Source: Thraustochytrium sp. TN22
Lineage: Eukaryota; Sar; Bigyra; Thraustochytrida; Thraustochytriidae
NCBI GenBank assembly: GCA_013306675.1
Contig: JABLUY010000175.1
Span: 18,657-82,656, forward strand
Length of the DNA stretch: 64,000 nucleotides
Direction: 5' to 3'
The notes beneath the pieces were generated by a model that was given only the letters and a program-made list of their open reading frames with translations, was not told the DNA's origin and did no database searches. Shown piece after piece: positions 9,284 to 19,437 of this stretch. The position numbers were made by a program, and so were the translations under genes. Numbering within the stretch: the stretch's first letter is position 1; every line of letters begins with the position of its first letter.

Positions 9284-9978
9284 CTTCCCGCCGCGCGCGC
9301 GCGCCGTCGCCTCGACCACGTGGCCGCCGCGGGCCGCCTCTTGCCGCTGCCGCCGCTGCCGCCGCTGCCCGCCTTGGGCGCCTCGGCCGCGGGCCGCCGC
9401 CGCCGCTCCTCCTCCCGCCGCGCCGCCGCCGCGCTGCCGCCCGCCGCGCGCGCGAGCGCTCCCCGCGGCCGCGCCGCCGGACGGCTCTGCCGCCGCTCCG
9501 AGTCAGCTCAGCCGCGCGCCTGCTGTCTTCTTTCTGCACTCCCGCTGCCATGGCAGCGCCTGCCAGTTCGCCATCCTGTCGATTGCCCGCGCGGCATGGC
9601 CATGCTCATCGTCACCGCGCGCGGCCCGCTGGCCGCTGCGGCGCGCGGCGCCTCGCGCGCCGCGGCCGCCGCCGCGCGCGCCCGGGCGGCCGCGCGCGAG
9701 GCGCCGGCCGCGCGCCGCCGCGCGGGAAGCCGATAGGCCAGGCGGCCGCGCCCAGGCCGACTTGACTAGCGTGAGGCACGTGCGCAGCGCGCAAATGTTA
9801 GCGGCTCATCTGCGCAACCCTTTCCCGTTAGTCCGTTACGCCGAGCGGCGACCGTGCTTTTGGCACGGCGGTGATCACTCAGCTCATGCTCATGTCAAGG
9901 CCAGGCTCGGATTTGGCGAGAACTCGGATCTGGCGAGAACTAACTCCAAAAGTCGCAGAAGTCGGAGGCCGGCGAGGC
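9284..9978. promoter_or_regulatory. Divergent promoter region, very GC-rich
   Basis: About 700 bases separate the start codons of the PDZ gene (minus) and the F-box gene (plus). The middle part is dominated by CGC/GCC tracts, so open frames on both strands are composition artefacts. Less GC-rich sequence returns from about 9770. No defined motif can be assigned. Confidence 0.4.
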
Positions 9979-10983
9979 ATGGAGGCGCTGCCGGAGGATG
10001 TGCTGCGCGGCGCGCTGGCGCTGCTGACGACCGTGGAGCGCGAGGTCTGCGCGAGGGCCGCGTGCAGGAGCTGGCGGCGCGCTGCAGAGCGGATGAGAGG
10101 GGGCTGCGACGCGGGGATGCGCGTGGAGGTGGACCAGGGCAAGGCGCATGAGGTGAGAGTCTTGGACGCACGGGGACGACGACTGGAGCGCTTCGCCATA
10201 CCGCACGTGGTGAGGCGCCGCGGGCCGGCGCATAGCGCGAGGCCGAGGCGAGGGGGCGTGTGCCGCGGCCGCCGCTTCGGCGAGCTCGCCGTCGCACTCG
10301 AGCGCGAGTCCTGTCTGTACATGCTGCGTGCCTCGCGCCGCGGCCGCCTTGCCTACCACGGCCTCGTGCCGCTGCGCCAGGCCAATCCGGTCGCCGTGTG
10401 CTACGCCGCGGACCTGGACGCCTTCGTCGTGGCCGACGCCGCCGCCCCCGCCCTCCTCGTGGTCGGCCCGCGCGGCGCAGAGACTGCACGCGTTCCCTTG
10501 CCCGCGCCGTGCACCTCGCTCGCGCTGCGCCAGCGCGACGGCGCCCTGCATGCCTTTGTGACTTGCGACGCTGACGGCCTCGACAACCTCGCGCCGGGGT
10601 TCGACCGATCGCGCATCAACATGGCGGCGCTCGCCTCGCCCGAGGCTGCGCGCACTCTCTTGCACCCGCTGCGCCGCTGCGGCTCGCTCCTGCGCATCGA
10701 CCTGCGCTCGCACCAGATCCACACCGTCTCCGACGACCTCGTCCGGCCGTATGGCTGCGCCTACGACGCCACCAAGGACGCGATCTTCTTCACGCAAGCG
10801 ACAACGCCCACCACGCGCACGTTGGTCTGCTGCGAGAGTCCAGCGAGCAATTCTGCGAGGGTTTGCGAAGAGCCCAGCCACATGGCTGACGCGAACGCTT
10901 GGCATGTCGACCTCCGCTCTGGAGGGCGCATCGAGACACGACCACTGGAGGCCTTCCAGGCGGCTCTCTGGCTCCATGGTTGA
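9979..10983 (+). CDS. F-box-like protein with possible beta-propeller C-terminal part
   Basis: A 334-residue protein using the ATG at 9979; the frame is open further upstream, but that part looks non-coding. Residues 1-38 fit an F-box: MEALPEDVLRGALALL, then VCARAACRSWRRAAE, with the Leu-Pro start and Trp near the end. F-box proteins bring substrates to SCF ubiquitin ligases through SKP1. The remainder has repeated strand-like segments such as CYAADLDAFVVADAA and RPYGCAYDATKDAIFFT, which look like NHL or SMP-30-type propeller blades, without a clear family match. The ubiquitin-ligase role is inference from the N-terminus. Confidence 0.6.
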   Translation: MEALPEDVLRGALALLTTVEREVCARAACRSWRRAAERMRGGCDAGMRVEVDQGKAHEVRVLDARGRRLERFAIPHVVRRRGPAHSARPRRGGVCRGRRFGELAVALERESCLYMLRASRRGRLAYHGLVPLRQANPVAVCYAADLDAFVVADAAAPALLVVGPRGAETARVPLPAPCTSLALRQRDGALHAFVTCDADGLDNLAPGFDRSRINMAALASPEAARTLLHPLRRCGSLLRIDLRSHQIHTVSDDLVRPYGCAYDATKDAIFFTQATTPTTRTLVCCESPASNSARVCEEPSHMADANAWHVDLRSGGRIETRPLEAFQAALWLHG

Positions 10984-11220
10984 ATATACATTCCAGTTCA
11001 ATCTGATCTCATCCTTGTCAGTCCTCAGCAAGCACAGCCTCAGGCGTGCCGGCTCTCCTCACAAGGGTAAAGGTTGAAGGGGCGGAAGCATCAATCTTGC
11101 AGAGGGGCATCACAGCCTCGCGGCGCAACGTCTGCGCATCTATCTTCCTTCCGTCGCAACACCGAAGCATGGCCGCTGGCCTTGGCTCTCCCTTTCTCGG
11201 CTTTTTTTTCTTTTAGTTTC

Positions 11221-13089
11221 TCAGAGCGGCACGCGGTAGTCAGGATCGTCCAAGTAGGCATGCAGACCCTCGAGCGCGGCGGTAGAAGTGAACCGACCAC
11301 GCTCGCTGCGGTCCGCGAAGCGGTGCGTCATGACGGCCTCGAAGTTGGATGCCACCTTGGTCATGAACTTGCGGTACCACTCCATGGTGTCCATCTGCAT
11401 CTGCTGTATCCTGTCCGGGCTGTGCAGAATGTTGTCCAGGAATGCAGGCAGCTCGCTCCATGAGTTGAGAAAGACAAAGGGCGCGCCCTGCGTAATGAGC
11501 GGGCGGAAGGCGCCCACGCACTCATGCGCGCGATAGTACTCGTCCAACACGACGATTGGGATGGACCCCGCCTCGCAGGCCTCGTAGATGCGGTAGGCCT
11601 CCGGATTGTGGCCCTGCGGACAGAGCGTAAAGACGGAGTTGACGAGGATCTGCTTGTACTGCACCGGCGTGATGTAGCCATTGGAGCGCGTGAGCTGCTT
11701 CTTCCACTTGGAGACGACCCAGAGGAAGGCGGAGTGCCGTTTCGAGAGCGGCCCGAGCTCCTTCACCAGTCCCTTGCGCGAGACGCTCGTGAGGCTGCCC
11801 ATGAAGTTGAAGACGTACTTGCGCTCCTTGACGAGGCGCACATCGTTCGCGTATACCCGCTTAAACTCCTCGCGCGGCCCGAGCGGCAGGTACATGGGCG
11901 ACCTCAGCGTCGAGTTCACCACCATGGGGCCGGCGTACATGCGAAAGTGCGCGCGGTCGTACGTGTGCAGAGCGCGGCAGAACTCGTCGCCGGTGGCAAC
12001 CAGAACGTCGTAGTACTCCATACCGTTCGTCAGCACGCGCTCGAAGCGCTCGTGCTGAAAGTTCTTGATGCGCTCCAACAGGTGCACGGTCGGGCTCAGG
12101 TCCGGGTCGCACCGCGGGTGGCTGCGCGCCTCCTCGCCGCTCGAGCACGTTCCGTTGTGCTGGCAGTCCGTTGACCGCATGATCACAAAGTTGTACGAGC
12201 CAGACCCAAACATGGACATGAGGTTCGTGCGGAACAGGGAATCCTGGCGCGGCGTGCGCGTGTACACGCACACCGTGCGCCGCTTCGGCAGGTTGCGCAG
12301 AAACACTGCCACGTCCTTGGGGAAGACACGCGGTAGGTCCTGCCGCGTGCGCGGCAGCTGATCGCGGAGCGGCGACCTGTACGCGTTCGAAAGATTGCCG
12401 TTGATCAGGATGATGCCGTCTTTGGGGTCTACGCCAGGAATGTCCACTGAGCTGAACGGCGCCGATGCGTGCACCTTGCTGAGCTGTAGCCTGCTCTGCG
12501 ACACCTCCTCATCCGCCTCAATGTCCGGCGTCTCGTCCAGTTGCACGTTGTCCAGATTCATGGACAATTGCGCGGCTTCGTCCTCGTTCGACCCGGCTGG
12601 GTCCTCATCGCCGGGCGACTGCCGCTGGCTCTGCTCCTGGTACGCGTCCGTGCTCTTCTCCAGGTCCTCCGCGTCCCACGCGGATGAGTCCCGAGTCGCG
12701 GGTGACGACAACGATGATGACGAGGACGCCGCACTTGCGCGCCCGCCCGCCGCTGTCGACGACGATAGCGATGATGACGATGACGATGACGAGGAGGAGC
12801 TGCTGGTGCTGGCGCTAGTGCCGCTTTTGCCAAGGTCGGTGGTCACGACATTTCGCCACGGATAGTCGCTCTGTGCAGTGGCCCTGTGCTGCTGTGCCAT
12901 GAACGAGAGGACGTAAAGGAGTAGGAGCAAGAAGATGAGGATGCCGGACACCTTGACGCGCGTCGTCCACTCCCTGGACCCAGACTTGCTTGCATGGTCC
13001 TTACGCCTGCGTCCGCCCAGCACGCCGTCCGCGAAGATCTCGACGCGCGGCTCCGAGTTCGAGCGCTGCGGCCTCACGGTGGCCGGCAT
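11221..13089 (-). CDS. Type II membrane glycosyltransferase, exostosin / RXYLT1-like (GT47)
   Basis: A 622-residue protein from the ATG at 13089. A 46-residue cytoplasmic head with basic clusters leads into one membrane helix (about 47-64, VSGILIFLLLLLYVLSF), then a long acidic and Ser-rich stem, then the catalytic region, as in Golgi glycosyltransferases. The C-terminal part holds the best signature: FTLCPQGHNPEAYRIYEACE with GSIPIVVLDEYY, followed by FVFLNSWSELPAFL. This pattern is shared by exostosin-domain enzymes and especially by RXYLT1/TMEM5-type xylosyltransferases. Several Cys and N-X-S/T sites fit a lumenal domain. Donor sugar and acceptor cannot be told. An in-frame extension upstream of 13089 starts at a non-ATG codon in Arg/Ala-rich sequence and was rejected. 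It converges with the F-box gene. Confidence 0.8.
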   Translation of the reverse strand: MPATVRPQRSNSEPRVEIFADGVLGGRRRKDHASKSGSREWTTRVKVSGILIFLLLLLYVLSFMAQQHRATAQSDYPWRNVVTTDLGKSGTSASTSSSSSSSSSSSSLSSSTAAGGRASAASSSSSLSSPATRDSSAWDAEDLEKSTDAYQEQSQRQSPGDEDPAGSNEDEAAQLSMNLDNVQLDETPDIEADEEVSQSRLQLSKVHASAPFSSVDIPGVDPKDGIILINGNLSNAYRSPLRDQLPRTRQDLPRVFPKDVAVFLRNLPKRRTVCVYTRTPRQDSLFRTNLMSMFGSGSYNFVIMRSTDCQHNGTCSSGEEARSHPRCDPDLSPTVHLLERIKNFQHERFERVLTNGMEYYDVLVATGDEFCRALHTYDRAHFRMYAGPMVVNSTLRSPMYLPLGPREEFKRVYANDVRLVKERKYVFNFMGSLTSVSRKGLVKELGPLSKRHSAFLWVVSKWKKQLTRSNGYITPVQYKQILVNSVFTLCPQGHNPEAYRIYEACEAGSIPIVVLDEYYRAHECVGAFRPLITQGAPFVFLNSWSELPAFLDNILHSPDRIQQMQMDTMEWYRKFMTKVASNFEAVMTHRFADRSERGRFTSTAALEGLHAYLDDPDYRVPL

Positions 13090-13549
13090 GATGGGGCCGA
13101 CGCTGGCCGTCTCCAAGACGCGAGCAGCCGCCGTTTGTCCGCGCGCGATGCACGCGGAGCCACTGCGCGCTTGCCGTTTGCACCAGGGCCGCGCCGCCGC
13201 CCCTCGCCGCCCCTCGCCGCCCCTCGCCCCTCGCCCTCGCGCTCGCGCTCGCGCTCGCGCGGGCGCGCCGCGCAAGCCTTGAGTTGATCCGATTCTGTAG
13301 CGCGCGCTACCAGTACCAGTACCAGTACCAGTACACGGCGGCGTGCGCAGTCACAGGCGGCACTGGCAGGAGTATCATCATCAGTGTCATGTCGTTGTGG
13401 TGTGAGGAGGACTGCTCAGCAAGTTATCTGCTGAGCTAATCATGCTTGTCACAGCCTGACCGACTGAGAGTGAGTTGAGGCGGCCGGCAATCACGTTTCC
13501 TTTCATCATCAACTTGAACTTGAACATCAGCACCTTCTTCTTGGTCAGG
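13090..13549. other. Intergenic with (CCAGTA)n microsatellite
   Basis: Lies between two minus-strand genes. Contains about four CCAGTA units at 13308-13334, a GGCACTGGCAGG element near 13360, and an AACTTGAACTTGAAC element at 13511-13525, which is the reverse complement of the TTCAAGTTCAAG-type motif seen elsewhere between genes. No gene. Confidence 0.55.
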
Positions 13550-16500
13550 TCAGTTGGTCTTGAGCGGGCCGTTCGCGGTGAGGTTGAGGAGAGCCATGCT
13601 GATGTACTCGCCATGGGCCCAGGACGAGGCCATGTCGTCGTAGTGGATCGAGAGCGGGCAGCCACTCTGGCCGAGGGCGTTGATGATGACGGACTTGCCG
13701 TCGTCGTACTGGTTGGCTTCGCCGGCCGACCCGAGCGACATGACGGCACGAAAGGAGGAGCCCTCGAACTGCACAAAGGACGGGTGGAAGGAGGTGCCGA
13801 CGTTGACGGTGGCCACGTCGCCGCCGTGCGGTACGGACCGCGAAAAGGCGCACGCGAGCGGCGTGGCGCCGAAGATGGCCGACGCGAAGCAAGTCTCGTG
13901 CATGCCGGGCGTTCCCCATGCCTTGACGGTGTCCGACGCGACGCGCTGCGCAACGCGGTCCCAGGCGTCCACCGCAAAGTCCATGCACTCCTTCTCCGAG
14001 GCATGTCGCTTGCAGTGCGGGCCGCGCGGCTCGACGCCGGCGGCGCGGCGAAAGGCGGCGGCGATAAAGTACGGCTCGGCCCAGTAGTCAAGGCCAGTCT
14101 CGTTGGCTGCGACGGTGAGGAGCTCCTGGCTCCAAAGCTGGAAGAGGGACGCCCGCTCGCTGCCCATGGCCATGCGCTGGTCCCAAGTGGCGCCGTTGAC
14201 GCCCATGCGATCGCACAGCTGCTCGGCCATCATGGTGCGCGGCGAGCGGCAGACGGCGTCCATGACGGGCTGCAGCTCCTCGGCCTGCAGGCTCTTGACG
14301 TCCTGCTGGATCTCGCGCATCGTTGCGACCGAGTGGCGCCCGCGCCGCGCCTCGAGGAGCTGCGTGATGCGCTTGGCGCGGTAGCCGTCGGCCGAGTCCC
14401 AGTCGCACGAGGGAACCACCGGGAAGCACTTGGGCGTCACGCGGTTGTTGGCCGTCGCCACAAAGCCCTGCTTCGGGTTTGTCACAGCCGGCAGGTCCTC
14501 GAACGCGAGGTAGTGCCGCGCACCCCAGTCGTACGTGCCGTTGCCCGGGACTGGCAGCAGGCCGGTGTGGCCGTCTGCGCGCACCGGGAAGCGGCCCGTC
14601 ATTTGGTAGCCAATGTCCGTGCGGTTGGCCAAGACAAAATTCTGGCCGGGCGCCACCAGGTAGCTCAGCGCAGCGCGGGCCTCGTCCAGGTCGCGCGCGC
14701 GCGCCATGCGGAAGAACGCCGCAAAAGTGGTGTCAAAGTGCTCTGGCTCGTCGGTCAGGAGCGAGGTCCAGCGCAGCGCCACGGTGTGGCCGCCCAGTCG
14801 CGTTGCGCCCTTGTCGCCTTGCTCGCTGAGGATGGTCGCTGGCAGGTCGTTGTCCGAAATGACCGGCCCGTAGTGCGGCGCCACGCGCACCCTCAGCATG
14901 CGCGGCTCCGCCTCGCCGGCCACAACGATGGCCTCCTCGCGCTCCTCCAGCGAGGTGCGCTCGCCGTTGTGCCAGTACGCGGCCTGGTCCGTCGTCGTGT
15001 CCAGCACGAAGAGATCCTGCACATCGGCGCCCGTATTGGTGACCCCCCAAGCCATGTCGCGGTTCCGCCCGAGGACCACGATGGGCAGGCCCACGAAGGA
15101 AGCCCCATACACGTCGAGGCCCTCGCGCTCGTCGCGGAGATGCATGAGCAGCCAGATGTTGGGCGCCGTGAGCGCCAGGTGCGGGTCGTTGGCCAAGAGC
15201 GGCACGCCGTCGTTCGTGAGCCCCGCGCTCACAACCCAGTTGTTCGAAGCGCCCGTGATGCCCAGCGCATTGCCACCGCCGCGCAGGTCCCACATGGCGC
15301 GCCACGAGGTCTTCGGCGGCGCTGCCGCTGCCTCCGCCTGCTCCTGTGCCAGCATGCGGCGTGCGGCGGCGACGGCCTCCGCCTCGCGCGCGCGCGCCGG
15401 TCCACTTGCGTTGGACGGCCGCAGCCCGTCGACCCAGTCGTCCATGGCGGGCGAGGCCGAGCAGCGCGGCGCGTCGTGGTCCGCGTCCGGATCCTCGCAC
15501 ACGTCCTCCGCCTGCACGATGGTGGGGAAATCCGCCACGTCAAAGGCCGGCAGCAGCTCCCGTACGCGGGCCACGTCGAGGCCGTAGTCCGCGATGAGTC
15601 GGAAGCGCATCAGCTCGCGCTGCAAGTTGCCGGAAAGCCCATAGGACATGATCAGTGTCCACATGATGGAGTCCTGCGGCGTCCACGGCTCCAGCTGCGC
15701 CGGCGCCCAGCGCCCGAAGATCCAGCTGAGCACACGCAGCTCGATAGGCGCCACGAAGCGCTCGGGCGACGCGATCACGTAGTTGACGCCCGCCGTGAAG
15801 CGCTCCAGCACATCCACCTCGGCCGCAAAGCGCTCGTCGGCGCGCGCACGTGCCCAGGTCGTCTCGGCCACGCCCTGCAGGTCCAGCGTGCGGAAGAGGC
15901 GGTCCTGGGGCAGGGCGCCCTCGCCCGCGATCTCCGCGAGCTGGCCTCGCGCCAGCCGCCGCTGGAAGTCCAGTTGGAAGGTGCGCATGCGCGCCATGAT
16001 CACGCCCTGTGCGAACCACAGATCGCCCGGGTCGCTCGAGTATGAGCTCACGTGCACGATACCCGTGTTGGCCTCCATGCTCACCTCGACCACGCCTTGC
16101 AGGCCGGCGTCTGCGCCGATGCTCAAGTCCTCCGCCGACCGCTCGCACAGGCTCAGCCAGACAGCCAGCCAGGTCGTCGTTAGCGCCGCCGCCACGCCCA
16201 GGAGCAGCGCCGTGGCCCATAGGCAGCTTGCCACGGTCCTCTTCGGCGGCCGCAAGGCCACGGCCACCAAGAGGAGCAGGTCCAGGGCCGTGAGCACGCC
16301 GAAGGCGACGCCCAAGATCAGCGGACACCGTTGCAGCAGGCTCCTCAGCATGAGCGCTAGCTTGATCCAGAGCACGATCACTGCCACCACGGCGATCCAG
16401 GCCACGATGCGCACCGCAGTAAAGTCGCAGCACTGCATGCGCGCCTTGCGCACCACCACGACGCGCTCCGCCACGGGCGCATCGCCCGTCGCATCCAGCA

Positions 16501-16599
16501 GGGGCGTTTCCGCTTCGCTCGCCTCGGCTAGCACGAGCACGGCCTCCTCGCTGTCCCTGTCGTCCTGCTCCCGCTGGTTTACCTCCTCCTCCCGCTCCG

Positions 16600-16632
<33 letters not shown>

Positions 16633-16765
16633 GGGCAGCATCACGATGACCACCATGATGCTGGTGCTCCGCGCTCGAGGCGCGCCTGCTACGGCCGAGG
16701 AGGGGGTCCACGCGGCCCTCGGAGACCTCCCCCGCCGCCCCTTCGGACGACAAGGTCAGCCCCAT
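13550..16765 (-). CDS. Penicillin acylase-family Ntn hydrolase with three N-terminal membrane helices
   Basis: A 1071-residue protein from the ATG at 16765. The S45 family cleaves amide bonds (penicillin G, acyl-homoserine lactones and related compounds) after autoproteolysis exposes an N-terminal Ser. The nucleophile block is ITGASNNWVVSAG, with the presumed catalytic Ser at residue 507, followed by LLANDPHLALTAPNIWLLMH. FVGLPIVVLGRNRDMAWGVT and FVATANNRV are also typical, and the alpha-chain region (FAQGVIMARMRTFQLDFQRR) precedes it. Unusually, residues 1-210 add an acidic Gln/Glu-rich head and three hydrophobic helices (about 119-142, 148-171, 179-206) in place of a signal peptide. MGLTLS at the start fits an N-myristoylation site. 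The enzyme is therefore probably membrane-tethered. Natural substrate unknown. Confidence 0.88.
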
Positions 16766-17044
16766 TGCAAGCGCGTGAGCACGAGCGCGGAGGACGCCGA
16801 GTGAGTGAGGCTCGAGCCTCGCGCTTTCGTGTTTGCTTGACGAGCTGACTGACTGTGAGGGAGGACTTGCACCGTGCAGGCAGGATCCGTGGGTCTTATC
16901 AGGGTGTGCGCGTGTGTTACGCCGCTGAGTCAAGGCCGCATACATACCTTACGTGAACTACTAGCTATCATGGTAGTAAGCAATCGGATGAGACTGGCCA
17001 AGTATCCCAGCAGCATCAGCAGCATGTGTAAGCCAATACTTCTC

Positions 17045-18166
17045 TCATACGCTTCCGTGACCCGCATGGCCCGCATGCCGCAAGGCCTCATTCTCCTGCT
17101 CCAGGACACGGACGCGCTCCAAGGCATCGCAGAGATCCTTGTAGAGCAGCTTGGATCGCTCCTTATCGTCCGGGTGCAAGTGGTCCTGCGAGTACGCGAC
17201 GCGATCCGGCAGGTCGGCTTCAAGCCCGAGGAAGAAGCGCTCGAAGATAGGCAGCACGCTGCTCTTGCGGCGCATGTCGTGCGCGTTGGGCAAACGATCG
17301 TCGCCGTCGTTATCGTCGTCCTGGTCGCCGCGCTCCTGCGCTACCTGCGCCAGTGTCGAGGCCGTGAAGACCGAGTCCCGCATTATGGTCGGGGCCCGAG
17401 TCTTGCGGCGCAGGAGCGTGGCTCTGGCAGAGGATGGGCCTGCTGCCGCTGCCGCCGCGAAGTTGACGCGCGTCTTGCGCGCCGTGCGGGGCGCAAGCGA
17501 CATTCTTTGCGCGGTGGCACCAGATTCGGTCCTCGAAGGCTGGGCCATCGAGCGGGCCGCCGGCGCGCGCGCCTCGAGGGCGGCGATGCGCTGCTCGAGC
17601 TGGGTCTTCTCCAGATCGTCAAGCTCCTCGCGCATGCGCCACATCTCGAGCAGCGCCTCGCCGCGCTCAAAGCTGGACACCATGACCTGGCGCGTGAGCT
17701 CATGGAAGGCCATGAACTGCACATTTCGCAGATCTTCAAGCGCGTCGTCTGCAACCATGCGCGGCGCCTTCTCCTCGATACGGCTATTCATGAAGTGCAC
17801 CCAGCGCCGCACACTCTCCACGTCGACGTGGCCCTGCGGCGCGTCGTTGTACGCTGGCTGCCCCAGGAGGCTCGCAAGCGGCCAGACCGCGTGCGCTGGC
17901 GCGTTAGCCCGCAGCATCGATTCGGTCGGGATGAGCGACTGCGGGATTCGCTGCGTGTCGTGCAGCGACGGCTGGTGCAAGAGTGAGGGTGGCGGCGCCC
18001 CGTCCACATCGAGTGCTCTGTACGCCGGGACGATTCCGTGCGAGGTTGCCGGCCGCGCCGCAGCAGGCTTGGTTGGCAGGGCACGTTTGCGCCGCCGCTG
18101 TCGCTCCTCTTGCACCACGCGTGTGCCCTTGTAGAATGGGTACGGCGCACTCGCGTTTCGCTGCAT
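17045..18166 (-). CDS. Axonemal dynein light chain-like coiled-coil protein
   Basis: A 373-residue protein if the ATG at 18166 is used. The stretch FMAFHELTRQVMVSSFERGEAL, continuing LLEMWRMREELDDLE, resembles the core of the axonemal dynein light-chain family (p28/DNALI1 and AXDND1), where an ExxRQV block is followed by ERG and a helical coil. Coiled coils recur at the C-terminus (DLCDALERVRVLEQENEALR). Such proteins sit in inner dynein arms of motile flagella, so this would indicate a flagellated stage. The frame continues upstream to 18553 through a Gly/Ala repeat encoded by a CACCAG minisatellite, but those codons lack a good ATG and look like promoter. The family call is moderate because similarity is confined to one block. 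Confidence 0.55.
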   Translation of the reverse strand: MQRNASAPYPFYKGTRVVQEERQRRRKRALPTKPAAARPATSHGIVPAYRALDVDGAPPPSLLHQPSLHDTQRIPQSLIPTESMLRANAPAHAVWPLASLLGQPAYNDAPQGHVDVESVRRWVHFMNSRIEEKAPRMVADDALEDLRNVQFMAFHELTRQVMVSSFERGEALLEMWRMREELDDLEKTQLEQRIAALEARAPAARSMAQPSRTESGATAQRMSLAPRTARKTRVNFAAAAAAGPSSARATLLRRKTRAPTIMRDSVFTASTLAQVAQERGDQDDDNDGDDRLPNAHDMRRKSSVLPIFERFFLGLEADLPDRVAYSQDHLHPDDKERSKLLYKDLCDALERVRVLEQENEALRHAGHAGHGSV

Positions 18167-18576
18167 GGTCGTGACGCGCGCCTTGCTCCGTCGACTCCTG
18201 CAGCACCTTTGCTTTTGCGCACTGCCGCTGCCTTCACCTGAACCTGTTCTGGCAGCCGCACCAGCAGCAGCTTCAGCACCAGCAGCACCAGCAGCACCAG
18301 CACCACCAGCACCACCAGCACCACCAGCACCACCAGCAGCACCAGCACCACCAGCGCCACCAGCACCACCAGCGCTTGCTTTGCCTTTGCCTGCACAGCC
18401 CCGCCTTGTCGCGGCCACGCCCTTGCCCGGACGATCTTGACTGGGAACCAGAACGGCTCTGGGCCCACAGAGTGACTTTGTGTAGTGGGTGCGCACAGTG
18501 ACAGCACGGACAGGCACTGCCTGCCAGTGGCAGGCCGCGACTCGGACAGGCAAAACAGAATCACTTGCAGCGATCG
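18167..18576. repeat. Divergent promoter with a CACCAG-type minisatellite
   Basis: About 18255-18380 is an imperfect array of CAGCAC/CACCAG units. Further right, GCACTGCCTGCCAGTGGCAG at about 18514-18533 forms an imperfect palindrome similar to elements in other intergenic regions. The stretch separates the dynein-like gene (minus) from the hypothetical gene starting at 18577 (plus). Confidence 0.6.
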
Positions 18577-19377
18577 ATGTCTACCACGCCCGCCCGCGCG
18601 CCAGGGAGCGCAGCATCGCAACAGTCGCGGTCTGGGCGGCGCAAGAAGGGCCGCGCGAGCGCGAGCGGTGCCGCCAGCGCCCAGGCGAGAGCGCAGGCAC
18701 GCGAGCGCGAGCGGCGGCAGCAGCAGGCCAAGGCCGAGGCGGCCAGGCCCGGCGCAGACGGCCTCACGCGCGAGCGCGAGGTCTTCGCGGAGGCGCACGC
18801 CGCCCTGGTCCAGGCGCTCGAAGCCTGGGCCGACCTTGCAGCCGCTGCTCAGGTCGCTGGGCAGTCCGGCGGCTACGAGGCGGAGACTTCCTCGTCCTCG
18901 TCCTTCTCGCCGGCCTCCGTCCCGGCCAAGTTCGGGGCACAACTGGGCGGCGCGGATCGCCTTGACACGGCGGCCTGGGAAGCGCAGCGCGTTCTCGAGG
19001 AGCAGGTGGACGCGCGTGACCCGCAGGAAAACGAGGCGGACTCGGATGTGGGCCAGGCGTCGCCCAGCATGATGGCGCGCGCCGAGGAGGCGCTCTTCAC
19101 AGTCAAGAGTGAGCTCTTGCCTGCCCTGGAGCGCGCATTGGACCGCATGCAGGCGCGCATGGACGCGGAGGCGACCCTTGAGCGCTCGCGCTGGCTGGAG
19201 AACCGCGAGACCTTCGAACGGCACTGCAGCGAGCTGGAGCTGGCACAGGCAGTCTGCTTCCCGCTGTGCCTGAGCTCGAACGGCGATGCGGTCCGCACGC
19301 AGCTTTTGGCGCTGCGAGCGCGGCCCTTTCTGCCAGACGAGGGGAACGGCAATGAAAGCGAGAAACGATCAGGGTGA
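18577..19377 (+). CDS. Hypothetical Ala/Glu-rich helical protein, parent of a duplicated fragment
   Basis: A 266-residue protein from the ATG at 18577; an upstream TTG start was not used. Basic and Ala/Arg-rich at the N-terminus (about 1-55), then helical and acidic, with blocks such as LTREREVFAEAHAALVQALE and ALFTVKSELLPALERALDRM. No domain recognised. Its last 60 or so codons (from about 19191) recur at 22328-22506, next to the second CocE copy, which shows that this gene was cut by the tandem duplication described separately. The repeat is evidence about structure, not function. Confidence 0.6.
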   Translation: MSTTPARAPGSAASQQSRSGRRKKGRASASGAASAQARAQARERERRQQQAKAEAARPGADGLTREREVFAEAHAALVQALEAWADLAAAAQVAGQSGGYEAETSSSSSFSPASVPAKFGAQLGGADRLDTAAWEAQRVLEEQVDARDPQENEADSDVGQASPSMMARAEEALFTVKSELLPALERALDRMQARMDAEATLERSRWLENRETFERHCSELELAQAVCFPLCLSSNGDAVRTQLLALRARPFLPDEGNGNESEKRSG

Positions 19378-19437
19378 TGAGGGACGAGGCAAGCAGCAAT
19401 GCCGTTTTCGTGTCTGTCTGGTTATCTCACAACGCAA

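Noticed and set aside
13475-16045. 856-codon open frame on the plus strand
   Set aside because: It lies opposite the penicillin-acylase gene; its Arg/Gly/Ala/His-rich composition is what the GC-rich antisense frame produces, and it has no domain.
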